Below, one piece after another: positions 22,501 through 35,680 of a stretch of 64,000 bases of DNA (positions are counted from its first letter, which is position 1; each line of letters starts with the position of its first letter). The notes beneath the pieces are model-generated. The model made no database searches, was not told the DNA's origin, and saw only the letters and a list, made by a program, of their open reading frames with translations. The stretch is from Eutypella sp. D-1 (lineage: Eukaryota; Ascomycota; Sordariomycetes; Xylariales; Diatrypaceae). The stretch is taken from positions 744,001 through 808,000 of the forward strand of contig JAJTTP010000003.1 of the NCBI GenBank assembly GCA_023313575.1, in the 5' to 3' direction. A program made the position numbers and the translations under genes.

Positions 22501-24798
22501 ATACTCTGTAGTAGGAATATGGCAATTACAAATGCTATATTATTTTATTTAACATGGAGACCTTCAGCTGCTTTGACTACGACTATGGTTGCTTTGGAAC
22601 ATGTAACGGGTCAACAGATAGAGACACTGACAGCCTAGCCTGTTGTATAGGCAGTGATTACCGTACATGTGGTTGTAGGTTTATCTCCCTGGTTCAAACC
22701 AAGCGGCAAGTCAGATATGGGAACCGAGTGCACACAAGGTCGGCCCGTGTCTCTGCATCCATCGTAAATTTAGGGGTCCACTGATGATTCCTGTAAGAGC
22801 CAGGCGAAGGAGCGATGGACATTTCGGGTCACAAACAATAGGATGATCCCCGGCTTCATGCTTGCGCCTGTTATGTCCGCTTACCCTGGACCATAAGGGG
22901 GACGGGAAAGCTGCATGGAGCTAGACATGTCGTCTTCGGATGTCATGTAATAGGCGGGTTTGACAACGGCTTCCTGGTAAGTGGGGGTCTACTGTGTATA
23001 GATGAGGGTCAGAGCAGGAACCACAGGTGTAATTCATTCGGACTGATGTTTTCGTGGTACACCTCGGGATAACAATGCAAACAATCCAAAAGAGAAATCT
23101 AGGGATTGCCCATGATGCCTCTTCCTGCTCTCTTCCATCCTAGCCATAGGGAAGGGGGAAGCGACTGACCCAGTAATAGCTACTGTGAATGAGGATTGGC
23201 GAATGCGACTTGCCGCATATATGTAAAGCGTCTCTGTATCGAAATGTATGTACCTAGGCGTTCTCTTAAGCGGCACGGCGTAGCATCTAACCTACGCAGG
23301 CAGCCGGTGGATGTATGCAAGTTACGTATATGTGCATTACTGCTTCGTTGCCCAGGGTGCATATGTACACCTGATAGCCTCCATTTAGATCTTGGTAGCT
23401 TGGATCACAGAAGGGAAATTGACACGTCGCCTCGTCCAAGATCTGTAGGGCATGATATATACCAGTGTGGTTACCTTGCAGCAACTGCGAAATCCAGAAC
23501 TTCCCCGCAGTAGGCGAAGGGGAGAAGGGGAGATTTTCGAAGAAAATCAGTCACCTAGGTAAGTCATATGCCACAGGTGGATCGACAAAAAGAAACGTCG
23601 GAACTATGATATGATGAAAACAGAAAAAGTAGTAACGTTTTTCGGTGATTCCTACAAGGCAGGGGCTTGTTCGTCCTTTTTCTTTCCAGTTTCCTCGTAA
23701 GATTGACCAGGGGCTCTCGGCTTGACGATGTGTGAGGCCGCGAAATGAGCTGTGCTGTATCTTTTCTCCCTTTGTAGGATGGTGACACATACAAAGTGAA
23801 GGGGGTCGCGGAGAAACTACTCAAATGTACAAGTTCCGATGCCCTTGCCAGCTTCAGAAACGATGGCGTAGAATCGTAGGGTATCGTTTATCGGGAATCA
23901 AGACCTGTCACGAGTCACAACCGCTGAAGAAAGATAGACTTTCGTTCGTGTCACGGACCACAGCAGCCCGCTGGTATCCAAGGAATGTTCGACGTTGAGA
24001 TGAGCACGGTTCAGCAGCCGCTTGGCAACGAAACTTAATCCCAACGTCCAGCGATTATGTACTGGTGCTACCTACGGCCTAAGTCTACATATGTAGGCCA
24101 CCACGGGCTGTTGCTTTTCGGGAGACAGCCAATCCCGCTATGATACGTCCTGCGGTGCGTCCCCCCCTTCCTCGTTGTTGTGGTCGCGATAGGGAGGAGG
24201 TAATGTAAGAGCGGTGGCTGTGTCAGTAATATGTTGTCATGACACATGCTCTTCGCTTCCGAAAATGCTTGTGGGTTCCAATATCCGAATACCATTGGCA
24301 TTTAAAATACCGTGTAGACTTGCACTTGTCACTCGGACATCTGGAACATGCCACAAGGCCCCCGGCGCAAACAAAGCCACGGATTGGATAATCATGTATA
24401 GAGTAGCTTGCCAGATAGTAAGCCGGGCACTAGGTTGCTTGTAGGGTATGTCCGTCGAGTCTCTGGATATCATTTTTTAGATCTATAGGGCGTGCTCAAC
24501 CGGTCTCGAATATTACTCTGGAAACATTATACGCACATGCGCACAATATCAACACAGATGTCAGGTTAGCGACATGGTGTCCCAGACATCCGCCGCTCAC
24601 ACCGGTTACCAGGTACTTTTGTGCGCCTCCCACGTTGGCAGACGTCAAAGAGATTCGTATGTTGCAGCTAATAATCCGGAAGCAGAGGCACTCGTGGAAT
24701 AAAAAGAAACGAGTCTGAGCGCGTGGGAATGGCAACGAGACATCGAGACATGAAGCATGGGGTATTATGAGACATCTATATGCACATCTATAAGACAA

Positions 24799-24823
24799 AT
24801 ACGACCTAGTTAATAGGTCGTAT
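24799..24823. repeat. Perfect inverted repeat (10-bp arms, 5-nt loop)
   Basis: Left arm ATACGACCTA (24799-24808), loop GTTAA, right arm TAGGTCGTAT (24814-24823). It is intergenic, within the desert, with no T-run after it and no adjacent gene. Confidence 0.9.
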
Positions 24824-27800
24824 GCAGGACTTGACGTCTGATCGGATTTACTTCCGTATTTCCTTCCTTGTATATCACGAACCTCTAGTATATCGTTGAC
24901 GAGAGGAGGGTACCAAGTACAAAAGTGGCATGCATTGGTAGCGTCCGGAGATAAAATGCTTTACAGCACTAGGGAAATATGTGGCTTCGGGGCATTTAGG
25001 GGTGATCCTTGGTTTGAAGAGGCGGCTACCAGTTGTACAATGCAGCAGAGCTGAGCCGGTGCTTCATCGAAAGTGCGAGCGAAATACAATAAGCCGAGCG
25101 TCGAAATGCATTTTTACTCTGTACTGACGATCGTCCGCGAACCACAAGCATAACGCGATGATATAGAACTCGCCCCCCCCCTTGCTAAAAATTTACATCG
25201 GTACATAATTTAGCGACAGATTTAGCAAACTAGGGCTTTAATGCCTGCATAATCTTGAGCCCATGGCTATCAACCCCGATGGAAGTGATGTTGCGTCAAG
25301 GTGGCGAGAAATCGTAGGTAGAAATTTTGTATGTGTTTTATTTCCCTTGTCACTATCACGACTTCTACGAAGCTATGCGTACTGTTGTAATTAGGGATGT
25401 GAAGCTCAGTCACCTCGGACTCAGAGATAGCTCGGTCAAGAGATCTTCGGTCTTTACCCGATTCAGCAATTGTCGCGAGTCCCGGCATCTGCTATCGGCT
25501 CGGGACCAACTAGCAAGAAGCAGAACAAGAAAAAGAAGACTAACTAACTATTATGTATTTAGTATAGGGGCGGCTACATGGCTAGCGGGCTTGTCCGACG
25601 ACTTGCGATTCGGGAGATCCGTTTACCGTTACCGGTGGATAGGGAAGTCTAGAACAATATTGAACAAAGCCAATTGGCGGATTGAATTGACTGTGCTTCA
25701 TCGATCGACACCTATGTACTTCTTTACACATATGATGGCGGGATCAATGACATGTTGATCATCGCGCCAAGGCTTTTGCGTACGCCTCGCTGTCTACCTC
25801 CCTCTTTTCACCTCAACCGTGTGGCTTGGGTAATACCAGTCCAAAGAGACAATCTCATGAGGAACTAGAGGGAGAGAGGGAAAGAAGAGAGGGTGTGCGA
25901 CGTCAGATGGGAGCAGAATGGATGTTTGCATACCGCCACCCATCAGCCTCGGGAAGGCAGTTAGGTGGGTTTTAGTTAGGTTGCCGGTCGAGGTTCGTCG
26001 CAACTCAATTGGGTCGCGTCTAAGCTGATGGGTAACAGCATATAGACGACAAGGGGTAGCTGATGTATGCTAGACAATAATCAAGAGGCTACATCCTCAC
26101 CCTCTCACTCGTGGTGAAGCAGCGACTAATTTTAAACAAGAAGCTCCCGGGGCTATGTCTCTATATTGCTGGCTCTTAGTTACGATGCAAGGTGATGGTG
26201 GTGAATGGTTCTAGTTAGAAAGTCCTCGACGCCATCGTGACTATGTACAGGGAAACGGGCGCTGTGTGTATCATTTAACTGTATGCCCTAGGGGCCCATC
26301 ACAAGGGAATGCTCGTTTTCTCTTTCCCCTCTCGAGCGCCCTAGGAGCACACGGCAATAAAACAAAATTTGATACGAGACATGCAGATGCGCGGGCACAC
26401 CTACAGAAGAAAAGAAAGAGAAACATCGTGGGGTGCCGACCGTGTGTACCTCTAATGCCCAACAGCTGCCACATGGCGGCCAAGGCAGCCTCGTGTCTCA
26501 GACACCAGCCAACTGGGTGCTGGGCAGCGAGGTATGGTGCGGCGGGATATGCTGGCAAGCTGGGGAGGGTTAACGCCGGTGTGCTTAACTAGGGCGTGTG
26601 GGTGACGGGCAAAAGACCAGGCTGGCCGTCCCGAGAACCCGGTTTGGAGGCCAGGGATGGAGGCGGACTGGCAGGGGAGCGCGTGGGCAGGCATTCGGCT
26701 TCTTTCATCTTCGGTTTCGCAGCTGCAGCATCAACTAATTGATTAGGGGGCTACCCCTTGCCCCCTTCTGCGTCCCGCCGCTTGTGATTGGACGGGTTTG
26801 GGAAGCGCCTCAGCTCGTTAGAGGATCTAGGGATGCGTGTCCCTGGCAACGACTGCGAGGCGTTGGACGGCCGCCGCACTGGATCGATCAGCTATCATCG
26901 CTCCGTTGTCTCGGAGATAGGTAGAAGAAATGACAGGTGTCTATTCATTTTCATCTCGTTCAGCGTCCACTTGGCTGACTGGGATTCCAGGATGCTAGGA
27001 AGATACCATACATCCGATATTGGGTTAAGTCCCTTTATATATACATATACATATGGATTAATTAGCCCTCGTAAAGCAGTTTAGCGTGACCCGAATCTTA
27101 TTTCTCGTACACCGGCGCAACCGTGAGAACCTAATAAAAGAAGTTGATACACCTGGCATATTATAACTAAGGTTCATTCCACTGTGCCGTGTACGTGCAC
27201 ACATGGACAAGCTCCCAAGGGACTGGTAATTGGTAGCCAACGGTGGCACTAGGTAAGCCATCCCTGTTGGATCTCGCGTGCGGGCCGGGTCCGCGCAGGG
27301 GAGGGCTGCTGAGGAAGCCTCCCAAGTCAAGGATGGGATTTCGCTACCTATTTATCTGCCTGTCTGCTTGACATATAGCGATGGTTAACCCTGGACCTGC
27401 ACATTGGGAGGAAAATAATAACAATAAATCTTGAGAAGTAGGGCTGACGAAAAGTGGCTCTGATCCGTTCTGTTGATAGCCTTTAAACCTGATACGTATT
27501 TACATGTACAACATCCCCCCTTTACGTTGTTCCTATTTATTCTACTATGTAACTAGGAGAGCCCAAGAGACCGATTGGTGAAGACACTGATCCGTCAACC
27601 ATCAGCCCATCCCACTACCTCCCCGCTGCCCCCGCACAATATCCCGCACCATTTATGATGTGAGCTTGGACAGGGGTAGCTGCAAAAAGAAACATGACAG
27701 GCATGGCACGTCTTTTGACGTGTGCCGTAGTAAGGATGAGATGGCGATATGGTTTCCTTAAACAGTTCGAACAATCTGCTTTAATACATACATACGTTAA

Positions 27801-30647
27801 AACTTGACCAGGGCCACAGGAGCGGTTGAACGAACCAAACGGCTGCTAAACTAATCGGAACACAAACGTAATCTACGAAGTATAAACTATCTTGGCAACT
27901 TTGCATATTTGGCCCCTCCGATCAGAATTATTCAATGCCCTAGAAGAGTAGGTGTTTAAGTTAATTCGTGAAGTTGTCCTTCGACCTTCCTTGAAGCGAA
28001 GCACGAGTCTACATATGTTATACCTCTTTTGCAGCCTGAGCCAATCAGTCTCAACTTGCATCACTCGAATATAGGTCGCGACATCCCAAAGCCTCTTTAG
28101 CTACACCTTAGACGTGACGGTGGGTGACCTTGATCGACTGCCGAAATTATTCTCGCTATATCAAACAACCGTCTGAAGACACGTGGCGCGTACGTAGCTA
28201 GACTACAAGGATGGAATCATGTTTTCTAGTCGGTTGGTGCTAGTATAATACTTAGCTACATACTTAATAGAAAGGCAGTAAGTAGTACGGCTTCAGGGAT
28301 TTCATATACAGGCTCGTGTGCAGTGGCGCCGCCTGTCACCTGTCAAGTAGTGCATCTATTCTTTAAGCTTACTTTCTCCGTGGCGACATGGAACGAGCAT
28401 ACTATGTATGTGAGTCCAAGGTGGAACAAATCCCGCTTACCGCGGTACCGCGTCACGGCCACATTTTCCCCTTGGATATCGGAAGCTGTCGGTATCAAGT
28501 CTACGTACGAGGCATCTGCCATTGAAGAACCCCGGATGTCATTTCCGACAGTGCAGAACGGTGACGACGTCTCGTACGGTAGTTGGTGTGAATGTCAATT
28601 CACTAACAGGACAAGCGCGGCTCTATTTGTTTCACCGTAAAATGTTTAATAATCATCACGAGCACGGCCATACCTCTCACCTATCACCGACACCCTCTTG
28701 CCCCGTCGCATCCCGCGGAAGCTACCGTGCTTTTCGCACATGGATGGTGTTCTATATTTGTTGGTGGTCTCCGTACTTTTTAGTATTCAGGAACCTTAAA
28801 GTGGGTAGGTTGGGTTATTCGGAGGACCTGAAGGGCTCGAACGATAAGTTGTGTGTTGACTTGGCTGGTTTACGTATGATTACACAGTGTCACCTTGCCT
28901 ATATATACACGGTTTCCGCATTATCTTCACGGTGTTCTTCCGCAGTTGACGATCTGACGGTACGGTGGATTAATTTACCCTCCATAGCGAGCCGACTCCC
29001 CTTCCTAATTACCCCCTTTTCCCAATAATGCTGCCGAGGCTCTTGCTGAACTAGAGTACAAGCGCGTAACCCGCAAAGCCCACGAAGCCCGTGCGAGTCA
29101 GTGAACTCGCCTTGCCTTGAATGATTCGCCAACCGGGCTCCGGCGCCGCTCTGGGGTGGGCCGGCCGCGGCCGCGGCGTCTACGATATACCATAACGGCG
29201 GCGACGCCATGACACGCTACTGGGCAAGCCGGGCTATGGTAAGGCAGTTGCTGGTGTCAATTGAGAGCCTCGATGGCTACGTATATATGTACGTACGCTT
29301 ACTAAGTAACTCCCTACTTTCACTACCTGAGTATAAGTACGCAGTGTATTGTAGGGCAGAACCGAAGAAGGGGGTATGTATCCGGACGCTAAAAACGGCG
29401 AAAATCTGGCGACAGTCTTCTCCGTAGGGCGCGCTAGGCGAGAGCCAGCCTGTCTGGCTGTCTGGCAGGCCCTGGCGGCCTGGAAGTCTTGTGCAGTAGT
29501 TCAGTTGATCAGGTATACATAGTACATGACCATGCATGCACAAAGGGCAAGCTGGCAGGCTGGCAAGGCAAAGGATTCGTAATGCGTGCCCAGGACCCTG
29601 CTATTCCGGAATGTGGGCGGTTATCCGGTTTAGGCTGGCAGGCTGGGTGGGAACTTCTGGAGCCGCACCCTGGCCCCCCTGGACAAACCTGTCAAGCCCT
29701 GGCCGCCTTGGGCTAGAAGCCGATAGGCCGCGACAGACCGGACAGCCGGGGAACGTCACAGACCAAGTCGCTCGTCCGCCCGCCAACCCGCGCCTGCCCG
29801 CTACGAGACATCGTGATTTCGGCTCGGCATAGTCGCTCCCGGGTGCCGAAACTGTCCTCCACTTCCCCTCTTAGAGGAAAAGGGAAAGAAGGGAAAGAAA
29901 GACGGAAAGAAACGAACCCACGCCCAGGAAAGGTCGGGGGTTTTCATTGTGATGATCGGTTTAACATCCGACGATGGCACCCGGTACATATATATTATGC
30001 ATCCATACTACAGGAGAGATCTCGCGGCACAGCTCCCGCCTCCCCTTCCCCCATGGCCACCCCCATTCTCCCACAACAGTTATGTAGCCCTAGAGCCCCT
30101 CCACCCTGCATCTACTTACATAGTAGACGGGGTCGCATGACTGCCATGACATGCTTTAAGCTTCGGGTTCCTGGAAGGGGCATAGCCACATCAGTAATTT
30201 ACGTACTCAGTACCACGTACACAAGTATAATATATCAACATGCACTCTCCCCCCTCTTAGTAAGACCGAATAATCTGAATACACGACGTGAAACCGCTGG
30301 ATCGTGTCATATAAGCTCAATCTCGGACTTCGATGCTGACTGCACATATAACAACCGACCAGCGATGATTCTTAGTGCAACCCTCGATACTGCCCCCCTC
30401 CCCTCCAACCCCCGGCCCCCGAGTCTACAGTGTTTGTGCGGCAAGTATAGACCGAAGTGATCTACTAGTCTATTACTACTTGTACTAATATGTCCACGTT
30501 TAGAGGTTGAAAGCGTCGTGGGCTTCGTGGGGCACAAGTGCGTTAGACTTACAAGGGACTTACGTAGGTACCTAGGTGGTAAGCAAGCAAGTAAGTAGTT
30601 CTATTATGTACTACGCACTTCGTAGTCCGGCCATTTAAGTAAACCTC

Positions 30648-30671
30648 CTTACCTACATATGGTTAGGTAAG
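30648..30671. repeat. Inverted repeat of TAGGTAAG words (8-bp arms)
   Basis: CTTACCTA (30648-30655) and TAGGTAAG (30664-30671) are exact inverted copies separated by 8 nt. This is one instance of the TAGGTA-type words that recur through the non-coding parts of the window. Confidence 0.8.
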
Positions 30672-31502
30672 TCCGTAATTATGTCATATTTTATACATCC
30701 CAAGAGACTTACTCCTGTATAATGACATAACTTCTATGTATACTGACTTAGCCTTAGAGTTATCAGAGATGGTGGGAGGAAGGATGAAGAAAAAAAAAGC
30801 CCCAAAAAACCTGCCAAGGTTCAGTTGTTAGGTTCTTACAGCTATCCATAACCTTGGAAGGCCATCAAATCATCGAGCTATCCACTACCACTAATGCAGT
30901 AAGAGAAGGGTTGACAAGTTGACAAACAGTAAGCTGCTGTATCAGTGACAGGTGACAGATCCGACTGATCTTCTAGCATCTACATAAAATAAGGCACATT
31001 CCTTCCTAGTTGGTAAATTACACATGAGTTTAAATCAATGTATGTCATTAGCGGGAGTTGCATAGCTTCCGTACTTGCGTAGGTACTTCGTATCTTACTA
31101 AGTCCCGAGTTGTCTTGGGTGTCCATCCAGATATGATACGCACGCGGCCATTTTCCGGGTTGGTCATCATGGCCTTTAACGCCAAGATATTACCACCCAC
31201 TAACAGCACTTAAGTACACACTTTGCTGGAATATGTATTACTTACTTAAATTTCAGAGCTCGATGTAGCCATCGTCCACCTATGCAGATCTCTAAATAGG
31301 TAGTCTATACATCACAAGCTGGCTACAGTACTATATAGGCGAGATCGTCATCGATTCCGCCCCCTGGGGTGGACATGAATCGCTAGACCCTCCCCGGACT
31401 GACAACTAACAGCAACTACAAAGGTACCTATGTACCGTAGTAGTTATGTAACAGAACCAAGCCAAAAAGACCCTTGAATTTTTTTTCTTCTTGGAAATCG
31501 TT

Positions 31503-31534
31503 TTCCACATTTCCCACATTTCCCACATTCCCAT
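31503..31534. repeat. Short tandem array of TTCCCACAT-like units
   Basis: About three and a half imperfect 9-bp units of the TTCCCACAT type in the gene desert. Confidence 0.75.
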
Positions 31535-34210
31535 GATGGTGAAAGGTTCCCCAAGTTCCTAGGTTTTGCCGCCCGAGTCGAGTCCGGTGTACTAAAGTAT
31601 TCCCGTTCACTACGGCCTACAAGCCTACCCGGCCGAATCGGAGGAGTTTAGTACCTACCTCTAATACTAAGTAGTAGACTAGTAAGTGCCTTACCATATA
31701 GGTAGGTAGGAATCCGACGGGCTGACAGTGACCCTCGGTATCTTGTCGATCTAGACATCGTAAGAAAGTAATGTACATCGATCTCGACTCGTGCGACAGC
31801 ATACGCTAGGCACGTTTCCATCTCCCATAGCCTTAGGTTATCTTTTTTTTTTCCTTTCCTTTCAACAGTGAATATAGCGCAGCCAGCCGGCCGGCGTTGA
31901 TGGGCTCGATCTAGGAAGTAGTGTTGTGTATCGAACCTTGGAAGAGATGATGGCGACGGGGAAGGGGAATAAGCAGGGGAAGAGAAAACTTCCATCATTC
32001 TATAGGATCGATTGCCATTGGTTCCCACCCACGTTAGGTCTCAGACGTACCCCCAACTCAACTCCCGTGACATCTCCTTGTTCCGAGCATGAGGGTCGGA
32101 CCCTCTTGGTGGTGCCAATTCCTCGGGAACTCCTGTGTCGTATCATTTGACCTTGGGGGGCGACGCCCTCCGCCGAGTTGCATATGTACGCAGAGATCTC
32201 CCTCCCGGGTCGGCAGCATGCAGTTGTGGTAATCAGCTTATGACTGACCATCTCCTCTTCTGTCGCTCGGGTCATGTTACTGCTGCCGCTGCTGTTGTTG
32301 CTGCTTCTGCTACTAGCAGTAACCGTGATACGTTGTGGACACTCTGCCACAATAAGGCTTCCTCGGGGGGTCACTCTGGTCACTGGGTAGACTACCCTGA
32401 TGAAGTGACTGGCTTCGGAGTGTGGCGTCGGCCGAATATGGTTAGGGACGTAAAGGGCAGTTATACCCTGTCTGCCAGCATCGACCTTCAAGCAATTCCC
32501 ATCGTCCTCTTTCTTTCTTGGCAACGCCTACGCAGCAAGGGCTAGAAGTCGGCGTGTGATACAAATCTGTATAGGGCAGTAGTAGTATCCCGTTACCCGT
32601 CTAAACCAGGGCTCTAAACCATCAGACACCAAGCACCGAGCAGCAGGTAACAGCGGCAGCAACACAAGCCAGAGGAAGTCCAGCCCACTCCCTGGAATGC
32701 ACTCTCCAATGCACTCTCATACATATGCCATACATATGCAATGGTACGTGCGTGTAAGGTTAGCCCCGGTAACGTTTTTCTATCCATCGGCCAATTCCAC
32801 CTGTGCTGCTGGGCCCAGAGGAATAAAATACCTGACTTTCGAGTCAGGGATCCATCACCCCTGCTTACAGATTGCCCTCCCATGTCCCATCTGCTAGACT
32901 AGCCCCAACTACTATAGTACTTATTTTCGCTTCTGTAGCCGCGTCTCCTTTTTTCTCGATACTTGTTAGACTTAATTACACACTCCTCCCTTTCTCTCCC
33001 CCCCGGCGCCGCCTCCCGCAAGGAATAAGTTTGACAAGCCATGTGCAGGCTCGAAATCCCGGTCCCACCCTGAGCCTAGCAAGTCTTAGCCCATCGTGGG
33101 AGCCGCCACGAGTAAACTAGGATGGGTCGTCTGTGGGGATGCGGGTACAGTACAACTCGGTGATACATGCCTGCTACTGGTAAGTATATCGTCTCTCCTT
33201 CCTCGTCGTGCCTTGGTGGGCGAATTGCCCTGACATCTATGTCATCCTTGTTCATGCCTCGCATTTCCGGGTCCTATTTGGCCTAGTCCGGCCCCATCAC
33301 AACTGTCTCCCACACCATTGGTGAAGTCTTGCCCGGCTTCGAAGTCGGGAACCCATTCGGGCCTCCCTGTCAACTACTTTGGCGTCGTTGCTCTTCGCCT
33401 AAACTAGACCTCGATTTAGTTTTGCGGGTAGCCGCTCTCACGGATGCTTCGTCTTAGACGTTCTTCGTCCTCAAGTACTCTTTTTTTTCTTTCTTTCTTT
33501 CAACAGGCTTGCCGTCCCGCCTCCAGGTTATACTTGCTTCTTGCGCCCCTTCAACCGTCCAAGAAACACCGTCATCTTGCTCAACTATACGTCGATGCTC
33601 CGCCCAGACGTAGGACTATAACGTCAGGGTTATTGATTAAAGCGTTGTCAACCGTACTATATCCACGATTTGATATTAGATCAGGCCTTACGGACTGTCG
33701 AATTGTTATCCAGCTACCACTCCGGTCGAAATTGCTATAGTTTGGGTTGGAACACCCAAGCCCACGCTCGTTAAATACACCAGCTTCGTCAGAATCTTCT
33801 TCTAAAGTTGTATTATCTTCCACGGATTTGTTATCGACAAGGTTGAGACGACGGCCGTAAGCAAACCATCGTATAACGTTGAAGGATAGAAAGAAAGAAA
33901 GCCGGGGAGATCTGGGAATCTCGTGATTCCACCGTCCCTGTAATTTTATCTGTTACCGGAAGCTGGACCATAAGAGACGGGGCACAGCTGCACATTTCCA
34001 GGGCCATATCCATTCGCTACTTTGCCGACTTCGACTCGAAACTGTTCAAGGTAAGCCGTTTTTTAAGGTTGGGGGGGGCACCCACAAGATCAAGGCTCCA
34101 TCGTGGTGTATCGTAACGACTGACCTCACAGTAGGAGGCGCCCGCGAAACTTGGTTTATCTAAAGAACACTGCTTTGCTTGTCTAGAATAGCACTCCCGC
34201 GGGTAGTACG

Positions 34211-35680
34211 ATGTCAACTGCGCTCACGATGTCTGCTTATTACAATGGCGATTTTAATCGCGATCGCGCATGGCAAGATGTTGGGACGCACCGCTACGAA
34301 AATGAGGAGATCACACTCCCCTCTATCCAACAAGTAAGTGTTTTCCTGTCTAGCCAAGCGGGAGTATAATCGAGACTTCCTACTAACGGCGCCGCAACAG
34401 GCTGTTCCTGAAGTGTTGATACCAGTTCACCGAGACAATGCTAGGAGGGCAGAGTCTTCCGTGGTATCTCCGAGAAACGGACGTGGGTTTGAAGTGCCGA
34501 CGCCGCCTGAGTATGTCCATTCGCCAAACCAGTCCAAGCGACGACGATTGTCTCTGGAGGGTGAGATGAGCGTCGAGAGAACCGGACAAGTCCCAAGACT
34601 CTATGGTGCTCCGCCGCAACATGATCACCCCCCGCATTCGCCCGTCAGAGCTGGGATGCCATCCGAATCGTGGGGTGCGTCTAACAGGGCTAACCCATAT
34701 GCCGCGGGTAGCCCCTCGATACGTCCCATGCATGCCAATGGCGGGCACGACCGAGCCGAACAACGGCTGACGTTACCCAGCCTACCATTTCCGATGCTCG
34801 AGCGAGACCACGGTGAGGTCCAGAGAATGCGAGGTCACCCTGGGGGTGAATATCAGAGGGAGCCTTTTGGACGGCCGAGCCCATCGCACAATACGAGCTA
34901 CAGGCCGGAGCCGGGAGCATCCGCGTATAGACCCGTGGATCCAGGCTACGACTACTACCCGCCCGCCAGGAATCACTCGCTCTCTGTTGGGTCAGCCCGC
35001 CCCTACGACCGCCCGCCGTTCTCCGCAGGGCCGTACGGGCACTCGTATCCGGAGCAGTACCTTCCCGTGCAAATTGGGGAGCTTGGGATAGGCGGACCTG
35101 CCGACAACAGGCATCGTAAGCGCCGCGGTAACCTGCCGAAGGAGACCACAGACAAGCTTCGCAACTGGTTCACGGCCCATCTGGACCATCCATATCCGAC
35201 GGAGGACGAGAAGCAGGAGCTCATGAGGGACACTGGGTTGCAGATGAGTAAGTTTTCCTATCCCTAAGTGCGCTCTTTCATTTCTCCCGATCTAGCACAG
35301 CATTATAAGACATATACCCCTCAAATTAATGCGTGAAAGAGCATTCGGGGTTCTTTTACTTGATTGATTTTACTTCTACTCTTCTTTCTATCGATCAACG
35401 TGCTTTTGTCTAATCACTTCCGCGCTTTACAGACCAAATATCGAACTGGTTCATCAACGCACGGCGTCGACAACTGCCGACGCTTCAGAGGAATGCCCGG
35501 GCCGAGTCGTACGCGCTCTCGGGTAGAAATGGCGACAGCGGCGGTGGCGGTAGCGTCCTGGTCTCGAGAGAGAGCGACTCGGTACCCCTGAGCGACGGCG
35601 AGACTAATAACTACGACGACGCCGACCTGGGCCACCTGAGCCGCCGCAGGGGCGCCGGCAACAAGCGCGGCAGCATTTAG
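34211..35680 (+). CDS. TALE-class homeobox transcription factor
   Basis: Nuclear DNA-binding regulator of the three-amino-acid-loop-extension class, similar in layout to fungal TOS8/CUP9-like and PBC/PREP-like proteins. The model is join(34211..34333, 34401..35247, 35433..35680), 405 residues. It starts at the first ATG after an in-frame TAG. Intron 1 has a TACTAAC branch (34381-34387) and CAG acceptor. Intron 2 splits the homeodomain inside the codon for Asn324 and restores LQMNQISNWFINARRRQ. The homeodomain spans about residues 280-341. It has the TALE HPYPTEDEK loop and the invariant Asn of helix 3 (Asn332 in WFINARR). The N-terminal two thirds are disordered, Pro/Arg/Ser-rich, and include basic KRRR (possible nuclear localisation). 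The C-terminus is acidic and Gly-rich. Targets cannot be inferred. Confidence 0.93.

Larger units (their letters stand above)
16316..34210. other. Gene desert, about 17.9 kb
   Basis: No reading frame in this stretch shows recognisable domains, plausible conserved motifs or a convincing exon series. All open frames are short (most under 130 codons) and are scattered on both strands without a codon pattern resembling neighbouring genes. The sequence is of mixed composition. It is rich in short palindromic words such as TAGGTA, CCTAGG and GTACCTAC, and it carries perfect hairpins at 17970-17997, 24799-24823 and 30648-30671. No terminal repeats, transposase or reverse transcriptase remnants, tRNA or rRNA were seen. 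It may contain decayed mobile elements or non-coding transcripts that cannot be recognised by eye. The last kilobase probably includes the 5' untranslated region of the TALE gene, with a pyrimidine tract ending in CAACAG near 33480-33506. Confidence 0.5.

Noticed and set aside
22554..22784. Small Cys-rich frame as a candidate secreted effector
   Set aside because: It has no signal peptide, the Cys spacing is irregular, and it lies in a region with no other coding signal.
25327..25758. 143-codon frame in the gene desert
   Set aside because: No recognisable motif, no splice partners, and composition like the surrounding non-coding DNA.
29813..30460. 215-codon frame in the gene desert
   Set aside because: This is the longest frame in the desert but has no domain or conserved-looking segment. 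Its length is attributable to a GC-rich stretch.
32135..32545. 136-codon frame with several Cys/His residues
   Set aside because: A zinc-finger reading was considered (CSCGNQ, HLLFCRSGH), but the spacing fits no finger I can name and no flanking exons were found.
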